Part shown: in pieces, positions 36,301 to 45,007 of the stretch
How positions within the stretch are numbered: position 1 is the first letter of the stretch
Layout: each line of letters opens with the position of its first letter
From: Pseudoscardovia radai
GTDB taxonomy: Bacteria > Actinomycetota > Actinomycetes > Actinomycetales > Bifidobacteriaceae
Assembly: GCF_002259605.1 (NCBI RefSeq)
Contig: NZ_MWWR01000004.1
Span: forward strand, 196,966 to 260,965
Direction of reading: 5' to 3'
Length of the DNA: 64,000 nucleotides
Notes under the pieces: model-generated
Seen by the model: the letters and a program-made list of their open reading frames with translations, nothing else
Told to the model about the DNA's origin: nothing
Databases searched by the model: none
Translations under genes and position numbers: made by a program

Positions 36301-38568
36301 GTCGTGACCTTCACCGACACGCCGTATCAGGCGGGCACTACGCAGACCAACGCGCATTGGGATTCCAACAACTCGAAGAACTACTACCTGGCCGCCGGCT
36401 ACGACACCTACGTGTTCGACCAGGAGGCGGACGGCACCAACCACACCGCCCCGTCCTGCTCCGTCACCTCGCTGAGCGTGACCGGCAGCAATGTGGCGGC
36501 AGACGGAACGATGACGATGCAGTCGGGAACCAAATCCCAGCTGAACGCCACCATCACGCCGACCGGTGCGGCGAAAGTCACATGGACATCCGACAATACG
36601 ACGGTCGCCACCGTCGATGGCACGGGCCTGGTCACGGCGCTTAAGGCCGGCACCGCCACGATCGCCGCGACGGCAGGCGGCCAGCAGACGCTGATCAACC
36701 TTACGGTTCGTCCCCAAACCGACGGCGAGGTCATTGTGGACGGCAACGACGAGATGATCGTCGGCCGCACACAGACGCTCACCGCGCAGCTCGACGGTGA
36801 GAAAGCCGTCACAATCACCTCATGGGAGAGCTCGAACCCCGACGTCGCCACGGTGGACCAGACCGGCCGTGTAACCGCGGTCTCCGCCGGCACCGCCACC
36901 ATCACGGCCACCGGATACGCTACGGCAGCCGGACCCGACAGCGAGTCGAAAACGGGTATGATCTCCCTGAAGGTCGTCACCACACCGCCGTACTGGAACG
37001 ATACCGACGCTGCCGGCAGCCAGTTCACGGTCAACGGTCTGCCGGACGGCTCCTACACGCTGTGCGAGACGACGCCGCCGAGCGGCTATGCGGCAGGTGA
37101 CTCCAAGGGCGACACCTGCTACACCTTCACGTTGTCCGCCGGCAAACTGGTGGCTTCGACCATTCCGAGCACGGGCGTCCCGAACACTCCAACCACCGTC
37201 ACGTGGAGCAAGGTGGACGCTGACAGCAAGGTGGACGCTGACAACACCAAAACGAAGCTCCCCGATGCCTCCTGGAAGATCACGAGCGAGGACGGTGCAT
37301 CGGCGTGGTGCGTGGCGGACGGCGGAACTGCCAACGATACGCCCAACAACTGCGCCGTTGCCGGCACAGGCTCGGTGCTGGCCGACACGGACGGCAAGGA
37401 TGACGGCACCGTCACCGTCACGAGCCTGCCCGCCGGCACGTATACGCTGACCGAGACCGCCGCGCCGAAGGGCTACGAGCTGAGCGAGGCCTCCTACACC
37501 ATGGTCGTGTCGGGCGTGGCATCGAAGAAGAGCACCGTGGACGGCAACACCGACCTGGGCATCCCGAATTCGAAATCCTACGGCAGGGTGAGCTGGGCCA
37601 AGTACGACGAAACCGCACAGTCCGACGGAACGCACAAGGCGCTGAAGGGTTCCGACTGGCAGCTGTTCAGCTGTGGGACGGACGTGACCGCGCCGGACGC
37701 CGTCAGCACCACCGCCTGCAAGGAATCCGTGCAGACCTTCGACGGCACCTCCGCCTCGACCTTCGAATACGATTCCCTCGAACTCAACACCTACTACCTG
37801 CTCGTCGAGACCCAGGCCCCGGCCGGATACCTGCTGGGCGACGCGCCGTATTATGCGGTGATCGCCACGGGCTCCTCGAGCTCCGGCGCATGGGGCACCG
37901 TCACGCCGCTGTCCAATGACTCCGCGGTGCAGGGGCAGGTTGACGCGCAGGAATCCAACGGCACCTACCCGATTTACAACCGCAAGGCGGCAACGGCATC
38001 GTGGAACAAGACGGAATACGGCTCGGGCACGGCGCTGGAAGGTTCCGAATGGACGCTTACGCAGTACGCCGACGAGGCGAGCTTCGCCACCGCATCCTCG
38101 GCGCTGCGCGTCTACAAGATCACGTACACCGCGCCGAAAGGAACGGCCACACAGGGTAGCTACGCCATGTCGTGCGCCGTCGGCACTGATTCCGACAACC
38201 CGTGTAGCGCGCGGTACGCGGGAACGCTGTCCGTGACATCGCCCTCGGGCGCGACCGCGTTGTCGGTGTTTTCCGTGTCAGGGCTTCCGTGGGGGTACTA
38301 TGTGCTCACCGAGACGAAGGCGCCTTCAGGACACTACGTCGGCGCCGCCATTGCCGGGAAGACGGTTGGCGGCAGCACTGCGGGATCCGACTTTACCATC
38401 GACTACGGCACGGTGACCAATGAGGCTACCATCACCTCTTTGCCTATGACGGGAGGTGTGTGGACGCCACGGCGCGTGCTGACAATCGGCGCGGGCCTGC
38501 TGGCGCTGTCGGTGGCATCGTATGCCCTCGCACGGCGCAGCGCGTGGCGCGGACGCCGCCGTCGGTGA
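33376..38568 (+). CDS. Giant LPxTG pilus tip adhesin with choice-of-anchor A, Big_2, starch-binding-like and CnaB domains
   Basis: The 1730-residue surface protein has a long Arg-rich N-terminus, a signal segment (about residues 58-78), and an N-terminal choice-of-anchor-A-like region up to about 620, with RVWVGGDFMMNNPTG and DMDQERHNLPW. A CnaB/SpaA domain begins at about 693 (VSWKKVASDGTKPLSGSKWSL) but is interrupted: residues about 755-1203 hold four Ig-like Big_2 domains and, between the second and third, a segment (914-1019) resembling starch-binding modules. The CnaB domain then resumes (FTVNGLPDGSYTLCETTPPSGY). Three more CnaB domains follow, then LPMTG (about 1689), a membrane segment and an Arg tail. 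Start is uncertain: ATG 33397 or 33310 are alternatives. First gene of the pilus operon. Confidence 0.88.
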   Translation: MRERGHGMAWIRRPGSSQKGQLRSGTGRPSGVTHHGADSARPATPDAPRHAATTIRRNAWTIVCFLLAICMCLPLTSAVDSHRTATAADTGTAGLCDPTTNVSYGDGSADITADDTGIATYVGGNMYIGSPKSGATWSADAINGSYAVEAEGQTVVRGDLLARPIKTGSDGKSFFTLGMVAFGAQYLPAAGTTILAVGGKVGSNPGAISTLGGGDTDHAQAWNAGVGIKSKATNTSTEYGYKAYIAGNKSTVWGDPATPSVRAYTNTASNAVTWSGTTGLDKSGITGAANYQKTIASLSENLSSLTSTGVVTTGVAPTGEYTRYKYDSSKSYGMKFTNDTVNYTVGSQTYSGINNEKVLFFAGDGHSNNQVFNVTVSQLNSDGYRGLDFAFSNIPANASVVINVVKDDGSSLGKTDTVSFNTGWRFWWNNDEISNGYVTSGKHAVDSSISNAYATAGESIMWNFGDAGSVTIGGGKAYEGLKAAGGLDNNASLDDPAAAMLGSILIPSGFFDDHATTNGRVWVGGDFMMNNPTGNANGASTASVIDMDQERHNLPWGMSSSSCSAIGWWKYGSDVSGVPVGGSSWGVFATEDDANNDTNAILYVTDDASNDWASANGRLEVHGLNINATYYVREVSPPDGYKNNDNVYTVKTTSEWAADSNKYVNGVYMVQGDTDSKGNPACGINIYNICDAPSSVSWKKVASDGTKPLSGSKWSLTNTGTNAEYEVDDLADPVTGLTFTTSTGTTFLGLMSGNTNQTKVTVTSDGVTSAIRYASTDPDVASINSTGLVTGHAVGSAQVIAYAGDKTATIQVRVVSSSSPTSSGSGDSISIRGASVMQPHEQQKLMLRQGGVALPNPSVATWTSSDATVATVNGGNVTTGDCTSASGCQVTITAQYQGYTDTFNITVASSNVVTWKNPITIYYYTPRRPSWNAYYLHYAFVKNGSAVFDNSDIKMDSACSNWVKATVTDADALPLVVTFTDTPYQAGTTQTNAHWDSNNSKNYYLAAGYDTYVFDQEADGTNHTAPSCSVTSLSVTGSNVAADGTMTMQSGTKSQLNATITPTGAAKVTWTSDNTTVATVDGTGLVTALKAGTATIAATAGGQQTLINLTVRPQTDGEVIVDGNDEMIVGRTQTLTAQLDGEKAVTITSWESSNPDVATVDQTGRVTAVSAGTATITATGYATAAGPDSESKTGMISLKVVTTPPYWNDTDAAGSQFTVNGLPDGSYTLCETTPPSGYAAGDSKGDTCYTFTLSAGKLVASTIPSTGVPNTPTTVTWSKVDADSKVDADNTKTKLPDASWKITSEDGASAWCVADGGTANDTPNNCAVAGTGSVLADTDGKDDGTVTVTSLPAGTYTLTETAAPKGYELSEASYTMVVSGVASKKSTVDGNTDLGIPNSKSYGRVSWAKYDETAQSDGTHKALKGSDWQLFSCGTDVTAPDAVSTTACKESVQTFDGTSASTFEYDSLELNTYYLLVETQAPAGYLLGDAPYYAVIATGSSSSGAWGTVTPLSNDSAVQGQVDAQESNGTYPIYNRKAATASWNKTEYGSGTALEGSEWTLTQYADEASFATASSALRVYKITYTAPKGTATQGSYAMSCAVGTDSDNPCSARYAGTLSVTSPSGATALSVFSVSGLPWGYYVLTETKAPSGHYVGAAIAGKTVGGSTAGSDFTIDYGTVTNEATITSLPMTGGVWTPRRVLTIGAGLLALSVASYALARRSAWRGRRRR

Positions 38569-38760
38569 TGCGAAACCGCAGCCGCGAAAACGCGGCCAAG
38601 CAGTAACCATAACTGAAAACCACAGCTGAAAAGCAACACAGACTTTCCGCCGCCCGTACAGACACGTGGCGGCGGCAGGACGGGCGGCCGTCGGAAACGG
38701 GCGCCCGTGGGGAAAGGATTGAATCTGGTTCCCCTAGTAAGAGAAGACCAAGGAGAGAAA

Positions 38761-40749
38761 ATGAAAGCCATAAGCTCCTCCATTACGAAGGTCGTGGCGC
38801 TCATCGCCGCGATGATTGTGGCACTCGGCACGTTCGGCCTCGCCGCCGCCCATGCCGATGGCTACGACACGAGCACGATCACCAACCCGGCCGATACCGG
38901 CACGATTACGATCAACCCTGTCGATACGCAGACCCGTAGCTTCAATGGCTACAGGCTCGCCTCTCTGAAGAATGTGAAGACGGATTCGACCGGCACGGCG
39001 CTGGAGTCCTTCACCGTGGAGACCAACAGCAAGTACACGGCGGTTATTGAGGATGTCATGGGCCAGATCACGGACACCACGAAGAACGCCACGCTGCTGG
39101 CAGGTTTCAAGGCCGATGCATCGTATTACAACACCAGCGTGACCCCTAATATCGACAACCCGCTGGGCTATATCGCGGCCACCTACGGTGCAGTGAGCGA
39201 GACGGGTTCGTCGTGGGGCGGCGATAAAGGCGATGGCAGCAAAGACACCGTCATGCGTCAGTTCGCCGACAAACTTTCGGCGGCGCTTGCAGCCGACACC
39301 ACCACGTATCCGGCCGACGACACGATGACCACCGGTGAGAACAAGAACGTGCCGCAGGGCCTGTACCTCATCACCGAGACCACGAACCTTGCCAACGCCA
39401 CCACTTCTGCCATCACCGGCGCGGCCGTGAACTCCGCCCCGATGATCGTGTCGACCACCTACACGCTGACCGATTCCGCCGACACCTCCACGACCGTCAA
39501 CACCGGTGTGGGCACCATCAACCTCAAGGCCACGAGCCCGACCATCACCAAGCAGCTCACCAATGGCAACACCACCAATGCCAACCCGGACTTCTCCATC
39601 GGCGACGAGGTGGACTACGAGCTGACCGCCACCATCCCGTCCTACACGGGCTATGACATCGATACCACGGGCGGGGATAACACCGAGGCCAAGGCCAAGG
39701 CCCGCGTGCTTAAGATCTACGATGAGGCCGAGCCCGGCCTGACCATTGATTCTGTGGACTCCGTGACCGTGACCCCGGACGGATCCTCCACGGCCACCAA
39801 GCTGGTGAAGGATACCGACTACACCGTTGAAACCAGCACTGATTCTGATTCCACCGACAGTTACAAGGGCGGTACCAAAACAGTCATCAATCTTGCGAAC
39901 TACGTGAATATGCGCGCGGGCACGGTTTCCGCCAAGCAGGGCACCGTCGCATCCGGCGGCACCATCACCGTCACGGTCAAGGCCACGCTCAACTCCAAGG
40001 CAAAGGTCTCCGACGCCACCGCACAGACGCCGAACAAGAACAAGACGAGCCTCGGCTACTCGCATCAGCCGAACAAGGTGACCGATGAGCACGTGCAGCC
40101 CGGCGGCGAAGTGAACGTGTACACGTACAAGTTCCAGATCACCAAGAAGAACCGCAAGGGCGATACGCTCCCCGGCGCCCAGTTCGTCATCAAGAACAAT
40201 GCTGACAAGTACTTGGCATGGTCCGGCACCGCATGGACCGAGCTCGCCGCCAAGCCGACCGCCGCCGCGCAGACCTCGGCCGCCCCCGCGGACCAGTCAG
40301 AGCCCAATGCCAAGGGCATCTTCTACTCGAGGGCCGACGGCACCGTTTCCCTAAACGGCCTCAAGGCCGGCGAGTACACCATCGAGGAGATCGCCTCCCC
40401 GAGCGGATACCTCAACGCCCTGCTGCCGAGCTTCCCGGTGACCATCACCCCGACCTACGAGCAGGATTCCTCTACGAATCCATATGCCAACGATGCGGCT
40501 AAGAAGGCCAGCTGGGGTGACTACGAAATCACCGCGCTGACCATCTCCAACGGCAAGGATTCCAACGACCTCGTCACCGCATCCGACAACAATTCCGGCA
40601 ATGTGGACGTGACCAACGTCACGTCCGTCACGCAGCTGCCGAAGACCGGTGCCGCGGGCATCGCGTTCTTCGTGATCGTGGGCGTCGCCCTCATCGGCGC
40701 CGCGGCCCTCTTCGCCGTGCGCGCCCGCAAGGCACGTCAGGCCGTCTGA
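38761..40749 (+). CDS. Major pilus shaft subunit (LPKTG, isopeptide-forming fimbrial protein)
   Basis: The 662-residue protein has a signal peptide (residues 1-29, ending AAAHA), a D2-type isopeptide-forming fimbrial domain (TITKQLTNGN, FSIGDEVDYELTATIPSYTGY, LKIYDEAEPGLTI), a CnaB domain with YKFQITKKNRKGDTLPGAQFVIKN and the E-box-like GEYTIEEIASPSGYLNAL, and a C-terminal sorting signal LPKTG followed by a hydrophobic segment and RARKARQAV. It would be polymerised by the class C sortase downstream into the pilus shaft. The start follows AAGGAGAG. Signs of phase-variable tracts are absent. Confidence 0.93.
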   Translation: MKAISSSITKVVALIAAMIVALGTFGLAAAHADGYDTSTITNPADTGTITINPVDTQTRSFNGYRLASLKNVKTDSTGTALESFTVETNSKYTAVIEDVMGQITDTTKNATLLAGFKADASYYNTSVTPNIDNPLGYIAATYGAVSETGSSWGGDKGDGSKDTVMRQFADKLSAALAADTTTYPADDTMTTGENKNVPQGLYLITETTNLANATTSAITGAAVNSAPMIVSTTYTLTDSADTSTTVNTGVGTINLKATSPTITKQLTNGNTTNANPDFSIGDEVDYELTATIPSYTGYDIDTTGGDNTEAKAKARVLKIYDEAEPGLTIDSVDSVTVTPDGSSTATKLVKDTDYTVETSTDSDSTDSYKGGTKTVINLANYVNMRAGTVSAKQGTVASGGTITVTVKATLNSKAKVSDATAQTPNKNKTSLGYSHQPNKVTDEHVQPGGEVNVYTYKFQITKKNRKGDTLPGAQFVIKNNADKYLAWSGTAWTELAAKPTAAAQTSAAPADQSEPNAKGIFYSRADGTVSLNGLKAGEYTIEEIASPSGYLNALLPSFPVTITPTYEQDSSTNPYANDAAKKASWGDYEITALTISNGKDSNDLVTASDNNSGNVDVTNVTSVTQLPKTGAAGIAFFVIVGVALIGAAALFAVRARKARQAV

Positions 40750-40810
40750 TATCGGATTCGTCTGACGTAGGGTCGTGGGATCGCAAATCCTAAAAGACCC
40801 CATGCCACCT

Positions 40811-40865
40811 CATAAGACCCTGGAAGGGACGCGGCCCCAGGCCCCGCCGCTTCCAGGGTCTTATG
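40811..40865 (+). terminator. Strong hairpin between shaft pilin and sortase genes
   Basis: A perfect 16-bp stem (CATAAGACCCTGGAAG with its complement) closes a 23-nt GC-rich loop, 61 bp after the pilin stop and 43 bp before the sortase start. Only a short GGTTTCC follows, so it may be a partial terminator or a 3' stabiliser that keeps pilin mRNA far above sortase mRNA. Confidence 0.8.
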
Positions 40866-40908
40866 GTTTCCGGAGTACCCTTGGAGCGAAAAGGAAGGAC
40901 GGTCGACG

Positions 40909-41973
40909 ATGCATCTGCCGTGGCAAGACCGTGGTGCGTCCGCGCGCCATTCCCGTGCCGCCGTCGCGTCGGCGAAGGAATCGTCGGAAACCTCCGCCTT
41001 CCTTCCCGAGGTCTTCGGCCCCGACTACGTCGCGCGCAAGGAGCGGGCGCGCGCGGCGCAGCGGCAGGCGCGCATCTTCACCGCCATCGCCGTCATCTGC
41101 CTCGTCGTCGGGCTGGTCGTCATTGGCTACCCGTACGTGCTGCAAGGCATCGACATGCGGCGCCAGGCGCAGATCGCCGACGATGCGAACGACGCGGTGT
41201 CATCGTGGCCCTACCCCGAGGCCGAGGAGGCCATCGAGGCGGCGCAGGCCTATAACGCGGCCCTCGCCGCCAGCGGCCAGCCGCATATCGGCGAGGAAGC
41301 CGACCCTTTCTCCAGCGCGTCCGGCCAGTCCAGCGCCAACGGGAGCAACGACTCCGCCTCCGCGCAGGACGCCACCTACATGAGCCTTCTCAACGCTTCG
41401 AACGACGGCGTCATGGGCTCCGTCGTCATTCCCAAGATTTCGCTCAACCTGCCGATCTACCACGGCACGAGCTCCGAATCCCTGACACGCGGATCGGGGC
41501 ATCTGTACGGCACGTCGCTTCCGGTGGGCGGAACCGACACGCATGCCGTGCTCACCGGTCATCGCGGCATGGTGAATGCGCTGATGTTCACGCGCATCGA
41601 CGAGCTCGTGGTCGGCGACGATTTCTACATCTCCGTCATGGGCGAGACCCTGGCCTACGAGGTGGACGCCATCACCGTGATTCTTCCGACCGAGGGCACC
41701 AAGTACCTGCGCGTGCGCCCCGGCGAAGACCGCGTGACGCTCATGACGTGCACGCCCTACGGCGTCAACACGCACCGCCTGCTGGTCTCCGGGCACCGCG
41801 TGTCCATGCCGCAGCCGGCGCCGTACCCGCAGGATGCGCGCCGCGACACGAAGCTGATCGCCTGGGCGGCCGGCTTGGGAACGGGCGTCGTGATGATTGC
41901 GGCGTGGGGTGTGATCCGTCGGCGCTCGCGGTGGATGCCGGTGCACCACGCCGCCGTCTGGAGGCGGCTGTAG
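40909..41973 (+). CDS. srtC: Class C (pilus-type) sortase
   Basis: The 354-residue transpeptidase joins pilin subunits through their LPxTG motifs. It has an N-terminal membrane segment (residues 57-80), the class C lid motif DPF (in EEADPFSSASG), catalytic His in VLTGHRGMVNALMFTRID, catalytic Cys in VTLMTCTPYGVNTHRLLVSGHR with the catalytic Arg, and a C-terminal membrane segment followed by RRRSR. Both membrane anchors and the lid are standard for class C enzymes. Only one sortase gene is in the locus, so it may serve both tip and shaft proteins. Confidence 0.96.
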   Translation: MHLPWQDRGASARHSRAAVASAKESSETSAFLPEVFGPDYVARKERARAAQRQARIFTAIAVICLVVGLVVIGYPYVLQGIDMRRQAQIADDANDAVSSWPYPEAEEAIEAAQAYNAALAASGQPHIGEEADPFSSASGQSSANGSNDSASAQDATYMSLLNASNDGVMGSVVIPKISLNLPIYHGTSSESLTRGSGHLYGTSLPVGGTDTHAVLTGHRGMVNALMFTRIDELVVGDDFYISVMGETLAYEVDAITVILPTEGTKYLRVRPGEDRVTLMTCTPYGVNTHRLLVSGHRVSMPQPAPYPQDARRDTKLIAWAAGLGTGVVMIAAWGVIRRRSRWMPVHHAAVWRRL

Positions 41974-42093
41974 CGGCGGTTGGCTGTAGCGGAGCCGCGG
42001 GGTGCGGGGTGTGCGTTCAGCGCAGGATGGGATTCCTGCCGACGCCCTCGACGATGCCATAATGGAAGCATCACTTGTATGGAAGGGGAGTAT

Positions 42094-42903
42094 ATGGCAC
42101 TGTGCCCGAGATGTAATGCGCCGATTCTGGACGGCGCGTCGTTCTGTACGTCATGCGGTCTCCAGCTGCCGCCGATTGCCGATCCGAATGACGTCGCCGC
42201 GGCGAGCCAGGCGACGGAAGAGGCGAAGGTCGCCTCGCGCGAACGCGTTCGGCACCGTGCCGAGGCGCGGAACATCAGGTTCCGGAACCTGTCCGATTCC
42301 ATCGATAACAAGCTGGGCGGTTCGCCCCAGGCCTTGTTTACGCCGTCCAGTTCCGGGTCTTCGACGGCGTCCGGCGTGCCCGCGGCACAGGGAACGACGC
42401 AGGGAACCGCGCAAGGAACCGCGCCGCGGATGGATGTGACGCCCCATAGCCTGGAGCTCGTCCGTTCGCTCGGGCGCTCCATCCGTCTGGACTGCGACGG
42501 CGTGTTCGTACGGTGCCGGACCTACAGGTATGGAAGCTGCCGGACCTGCATCTCCGTTCCGATTCGCGCCATCTCCTCGGTGGGCATCGCGCGTCGATTC
42601 AGGGTCTGGCTGTTCATCCTAGGCCTTGTGATGCTGGCCGGGGCGGTGCTGTGCTTCTCCGAGGGCATCGACTCCGCGGGTGGCCTCGTCCTGCTGGGAA
42701 TCCTGCTTCTGTTCCTCGCGGTAGGCACCATCTGCAGTGCCTTCATCAAGATGCTCGAGATTCGGTATGACGGAACGGCCATCAGCATCGGAACATGGGG
42801 AGCGACGCTGAGCGAGATGCAGCCGTTCATCGACGATCTCAACAAGCAGGTGGCGCAGGACGAACTGATGTGCCGCTACGGCGGCGTCATGCCACGGCGC
42901 TGA
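42094..42903 (+). CDS. Zinc-ribbon membrane protein of unknown function
   Basis: The 269-residue protein starts with a zinc ribbon (CPRCNAPILDGASFCTSCG, two CxxC pairs), followed by a Thr/Gln/Gly-rich linker, a region similar to a PH-like beta domain (DCDGVFVRCRTYRYGSCRTC), two hydrophobic segments (about residues 175-195 and 198-220) and a C-terminal domain. I do not recognise the whole protein. The ATG at 42094 follows GGAAGGGGAG; an ATG 15 bp upstream overlaps that site. No clear partner gene is adjacent. Confidence 0.75.
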   Translation: MALCPRCNAPILDGASFCTSCGLQLPPIADPNDVAAASQATEEAKVASRERVRHRAEARNIRFRNLSDSIDNKLGGSPQALFTPSSSGSSTASGVPAAQGTTQGTAQGTAPRMDVTPHSLELVRSLGRSIRLDCDGVFVRCRTYRYGSCRTCISVPIRAISSVGIARRFRVWLFILGLVMLAGAVLCFSEGIDSAGGLVLLGILLLFLAVGTICSAFIKMLEIRYDGTAISIGTWGATLSEMQPFIDDLNKQVAQDELMCRYGGVMPRR

Positions 42904-42977
42904 GATGGTGCGGCGCTGAGAATTGGCATCGTCTGGCGCAATCGTTGAAAAATCGTCGGGAAAATCGTGGAAAAACA

Positions 42978-43015
42978 ACGGGGCCGTGCACCCACCGAAG
43001 GATGCACGGCCCCGT
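42978..43015 (-). terminator. Intrinsic terminator of gdhA
   Basis: ACGGGGCCGTGCA pairs with TGCACGGCCCCGT (13 bp). On the minus strand it is followed by TGTTTTTCC, 20 bp past the gdhA stop. Confidence 0.9.
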
Positions 43016-43035
43016 TCGCTATGCGCGATGCGGCG

Positions 43036-44382
43036 TCACAGGATGCCCTGCGCCACCATGGCGTTCGCCACCTTCTCGAAGCCGGCGGCGTTGGCGCCCA
43101 GCTGCAGGTCGCCCTCGTGGCCGTAGCGCTTGGCCGCGTCGAGCGAGTTGTGCACGATGCCCACCATGATGTCATGCAGCTTCGTGTCGACCTCCTCGAA
43201 GGTCCAGGAGAGACGCTCGGAGTTCTGGCTCATCTCGAGCGCGGACGTGGCCACGCCACCCGCGTTCGCGGCCTTCGCCGGGCCGTACAGCACGCCGTTG
43301 GCCTTGTAGACCGCGATGGCCTCCGGGGTGGACGGCATGTTCGCGCCCTCGCACACCACGGTCACGCCGTTGGCGACGAGCGTCTTGGCGGATTCCTCGT
43401 CGATCTCGTTCTGCGTGGCGCACGGCAGGGCGATGTCGCCCTTGACGGTCCACACGCCCTTGCAGCCCTCGTGGTACTCGGAGCCCGGCACGCGGTCGGC
43501 GTATTCCTTGATGCGGCCGCGGTGGCCGAGCTTGATGTCCTTGACCACGTCGAGGTTGATGCCGTTCGGATCGTAGACATAGCCGTTGGAATCGGAGGCC
43601 GTGACGACCTTCGCGCCCAGCTCCTGCGCCTTCTGCGTGGCGAAGATGGCCACGTTGCCGGAGCCGGAGATGATGACGGTCTTGCCGGCGAAGCTGTCGT
43701 TGCGCAGGGTCTGCAGCGCCTCCTGCGTGTAATAGCACAGGCCGTAGCCGGTGGCCTCGGTGCGGGCGAGGGAGCCGCCGAACTCCAGGCCCTTGCCGGT
43801 GAGCACGCCGGAGTACTGGTCGCGGATGCGCTTGTACTGGCCGAAGAGGTAGCCGATCTCGCGGCCGCCCACGCCGATGTCGCCCGCCGGCACGTCGGTG
43901 TCGGGGCCGATATGGCGGCACAGCTCGGTCATGAAGGCCTGGCAGAAGCGCATGACCTCGGCGTCGGACTTGCCCTTCGGGTCGAAGTCGGAGCCGCCCT
44001 TGCCGCCGCCGATCGGCAGCGTGGTCAGCGAGTTCTTGAGGATCTGCTCGAAGCCGAGGAACTTGATGACGGATTCGTTCACGGACGGATGGAAGCGCAG
44101 GCCGCCCTTGTACGGGCCGATGGCGCTGTTGAACTGCACGCGATAGCCGCGGTTGACCTGTGGCTTGCCCTCGTCGTCCACCCAGGCGACGCGGAACTTG
44201 ATCACGCGTTCGGGCTCGATGAAACGCTCGAGCACGGCGTTGGCTTCGTACTCGGGGTGGGCTTCCACAACCGGCTGGAGGGTTTCGAGGACCTCACGCA
44301 CGGCCTCGAGGAATTCGGGCTGGTCGCCGTCGCGGCGCTCGGCCTGCTCATAGACACGCTTGACATAGTCGTTGGTGAACAA
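43036..44382 (-). CDS. gdhA: NADP-specific glutamate dehydrogenase
   Basis: It aminates 2-oxoglutarate to glutamate with NADPH, the main ammonia entry point besides GS. The 448-residue protein has the family signature [19 protein letters not shown] with the catalytic Lys, [32 protein letters not shown]-type substrate region (here [16 protein letters not shown]), and a Rossmann motif [21 protein letters not shown]. The start codon is TTG, preceded by AAGGAGAAAGACA, a strong ribosome binding site that supports this unusual choice. Confidence 0.97.
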   Translation of the reverse strand: [448 protein letters not shown]

Positions 44383-44766
44383 TGTCTTTCTCCTTTGCTT
44401 CTAAGCTGCGGCGCGGATGCGCATATCCGGGTCGCGTTGCGATCGCCGGGACGCCTTGCCAGTCGTCATCGACACTCCCCGGCGGGCGGTGCGGTCGCTG
44501 AAAACATGGTAAGCCACCGTTCGTGGATTGAACATGGCTTTTGCCGACTTTTTTGCAAATTTTCGGGTTCCGTGCGGTGCGCGGTGCGGATTTCGCGGGA
44601 TTTTGCGCGGTTTTCGGCGGTTCTGCGCGAGGGTGCGGCGCGTGGCGGAGCGGGGCTGCCGCGTTTCACATTGTGACGAAGTGGTTCTTTCTGCTGGGTG
44701 GGGCGGGTTCCTTTTACTGGCGGGGCGGGGCCGGTTCGGGGTCTGGAGAGGGTCGAGATGGGTTTC

Positions 44767-44863
44767 GGCGGGTGTGGCGGCACCCGTTTAAGGCGGTTTT
44801 GGGGTGGTTTTTGACGATTTTCCGGTTGAAATGGCGTTCGGCGGGTGTGGTGGCACCCACTTT
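44767..44863. repeat. Two family C repeats (73-bp type)
   Basis: GGCGGGTGTGGCGGCACCCG-like units start at 44767 and 44839, 72 bp apart. They lie in the 625-bp gap between gdhA and the DUF4125 gene. The part of this gap next to gdhA (44383-44760) holds the gdhA ribosome binding site and no recognised repeat. Confidence 0.8.
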
Positions 44864-44887
44864 GGGCGGTTTGGCCCGGTTCCTTTT

Positions 44888-44969
44888 AACAATGTGATGG
44901 CTTGCGGACAGAAATCGTACGATTGTGCCGTCAAAACCCTGTTTTGTGTCCGTTTCCCATCACATTGTT
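44888..44969. repeat. 82-nt palindromic element (family B), AACAATGTGATGG type
   Basis: It begins AACAATGTGATGG and ends CCATCACATTGTT, a perfect 13-bp pair, with inner GCGGACA and TGTCCG. Exactly 82 nt. It is preceded by GGTTCCTTTT, as are the copies at 48273 and 63220. Confidence 0.9.
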
Positions 44970-45007
44970 GCGGGAGGCGGTGGCGTTCGGCGGGTGCCGG
45001 CGCGCAG

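Noticed and set aside
33376-40749. Poly-G phase-variation tract in the pilus genes
   Set aside because: No run of more than six G was found at the start of or within either pilin gene; the only long tract is at 12799.
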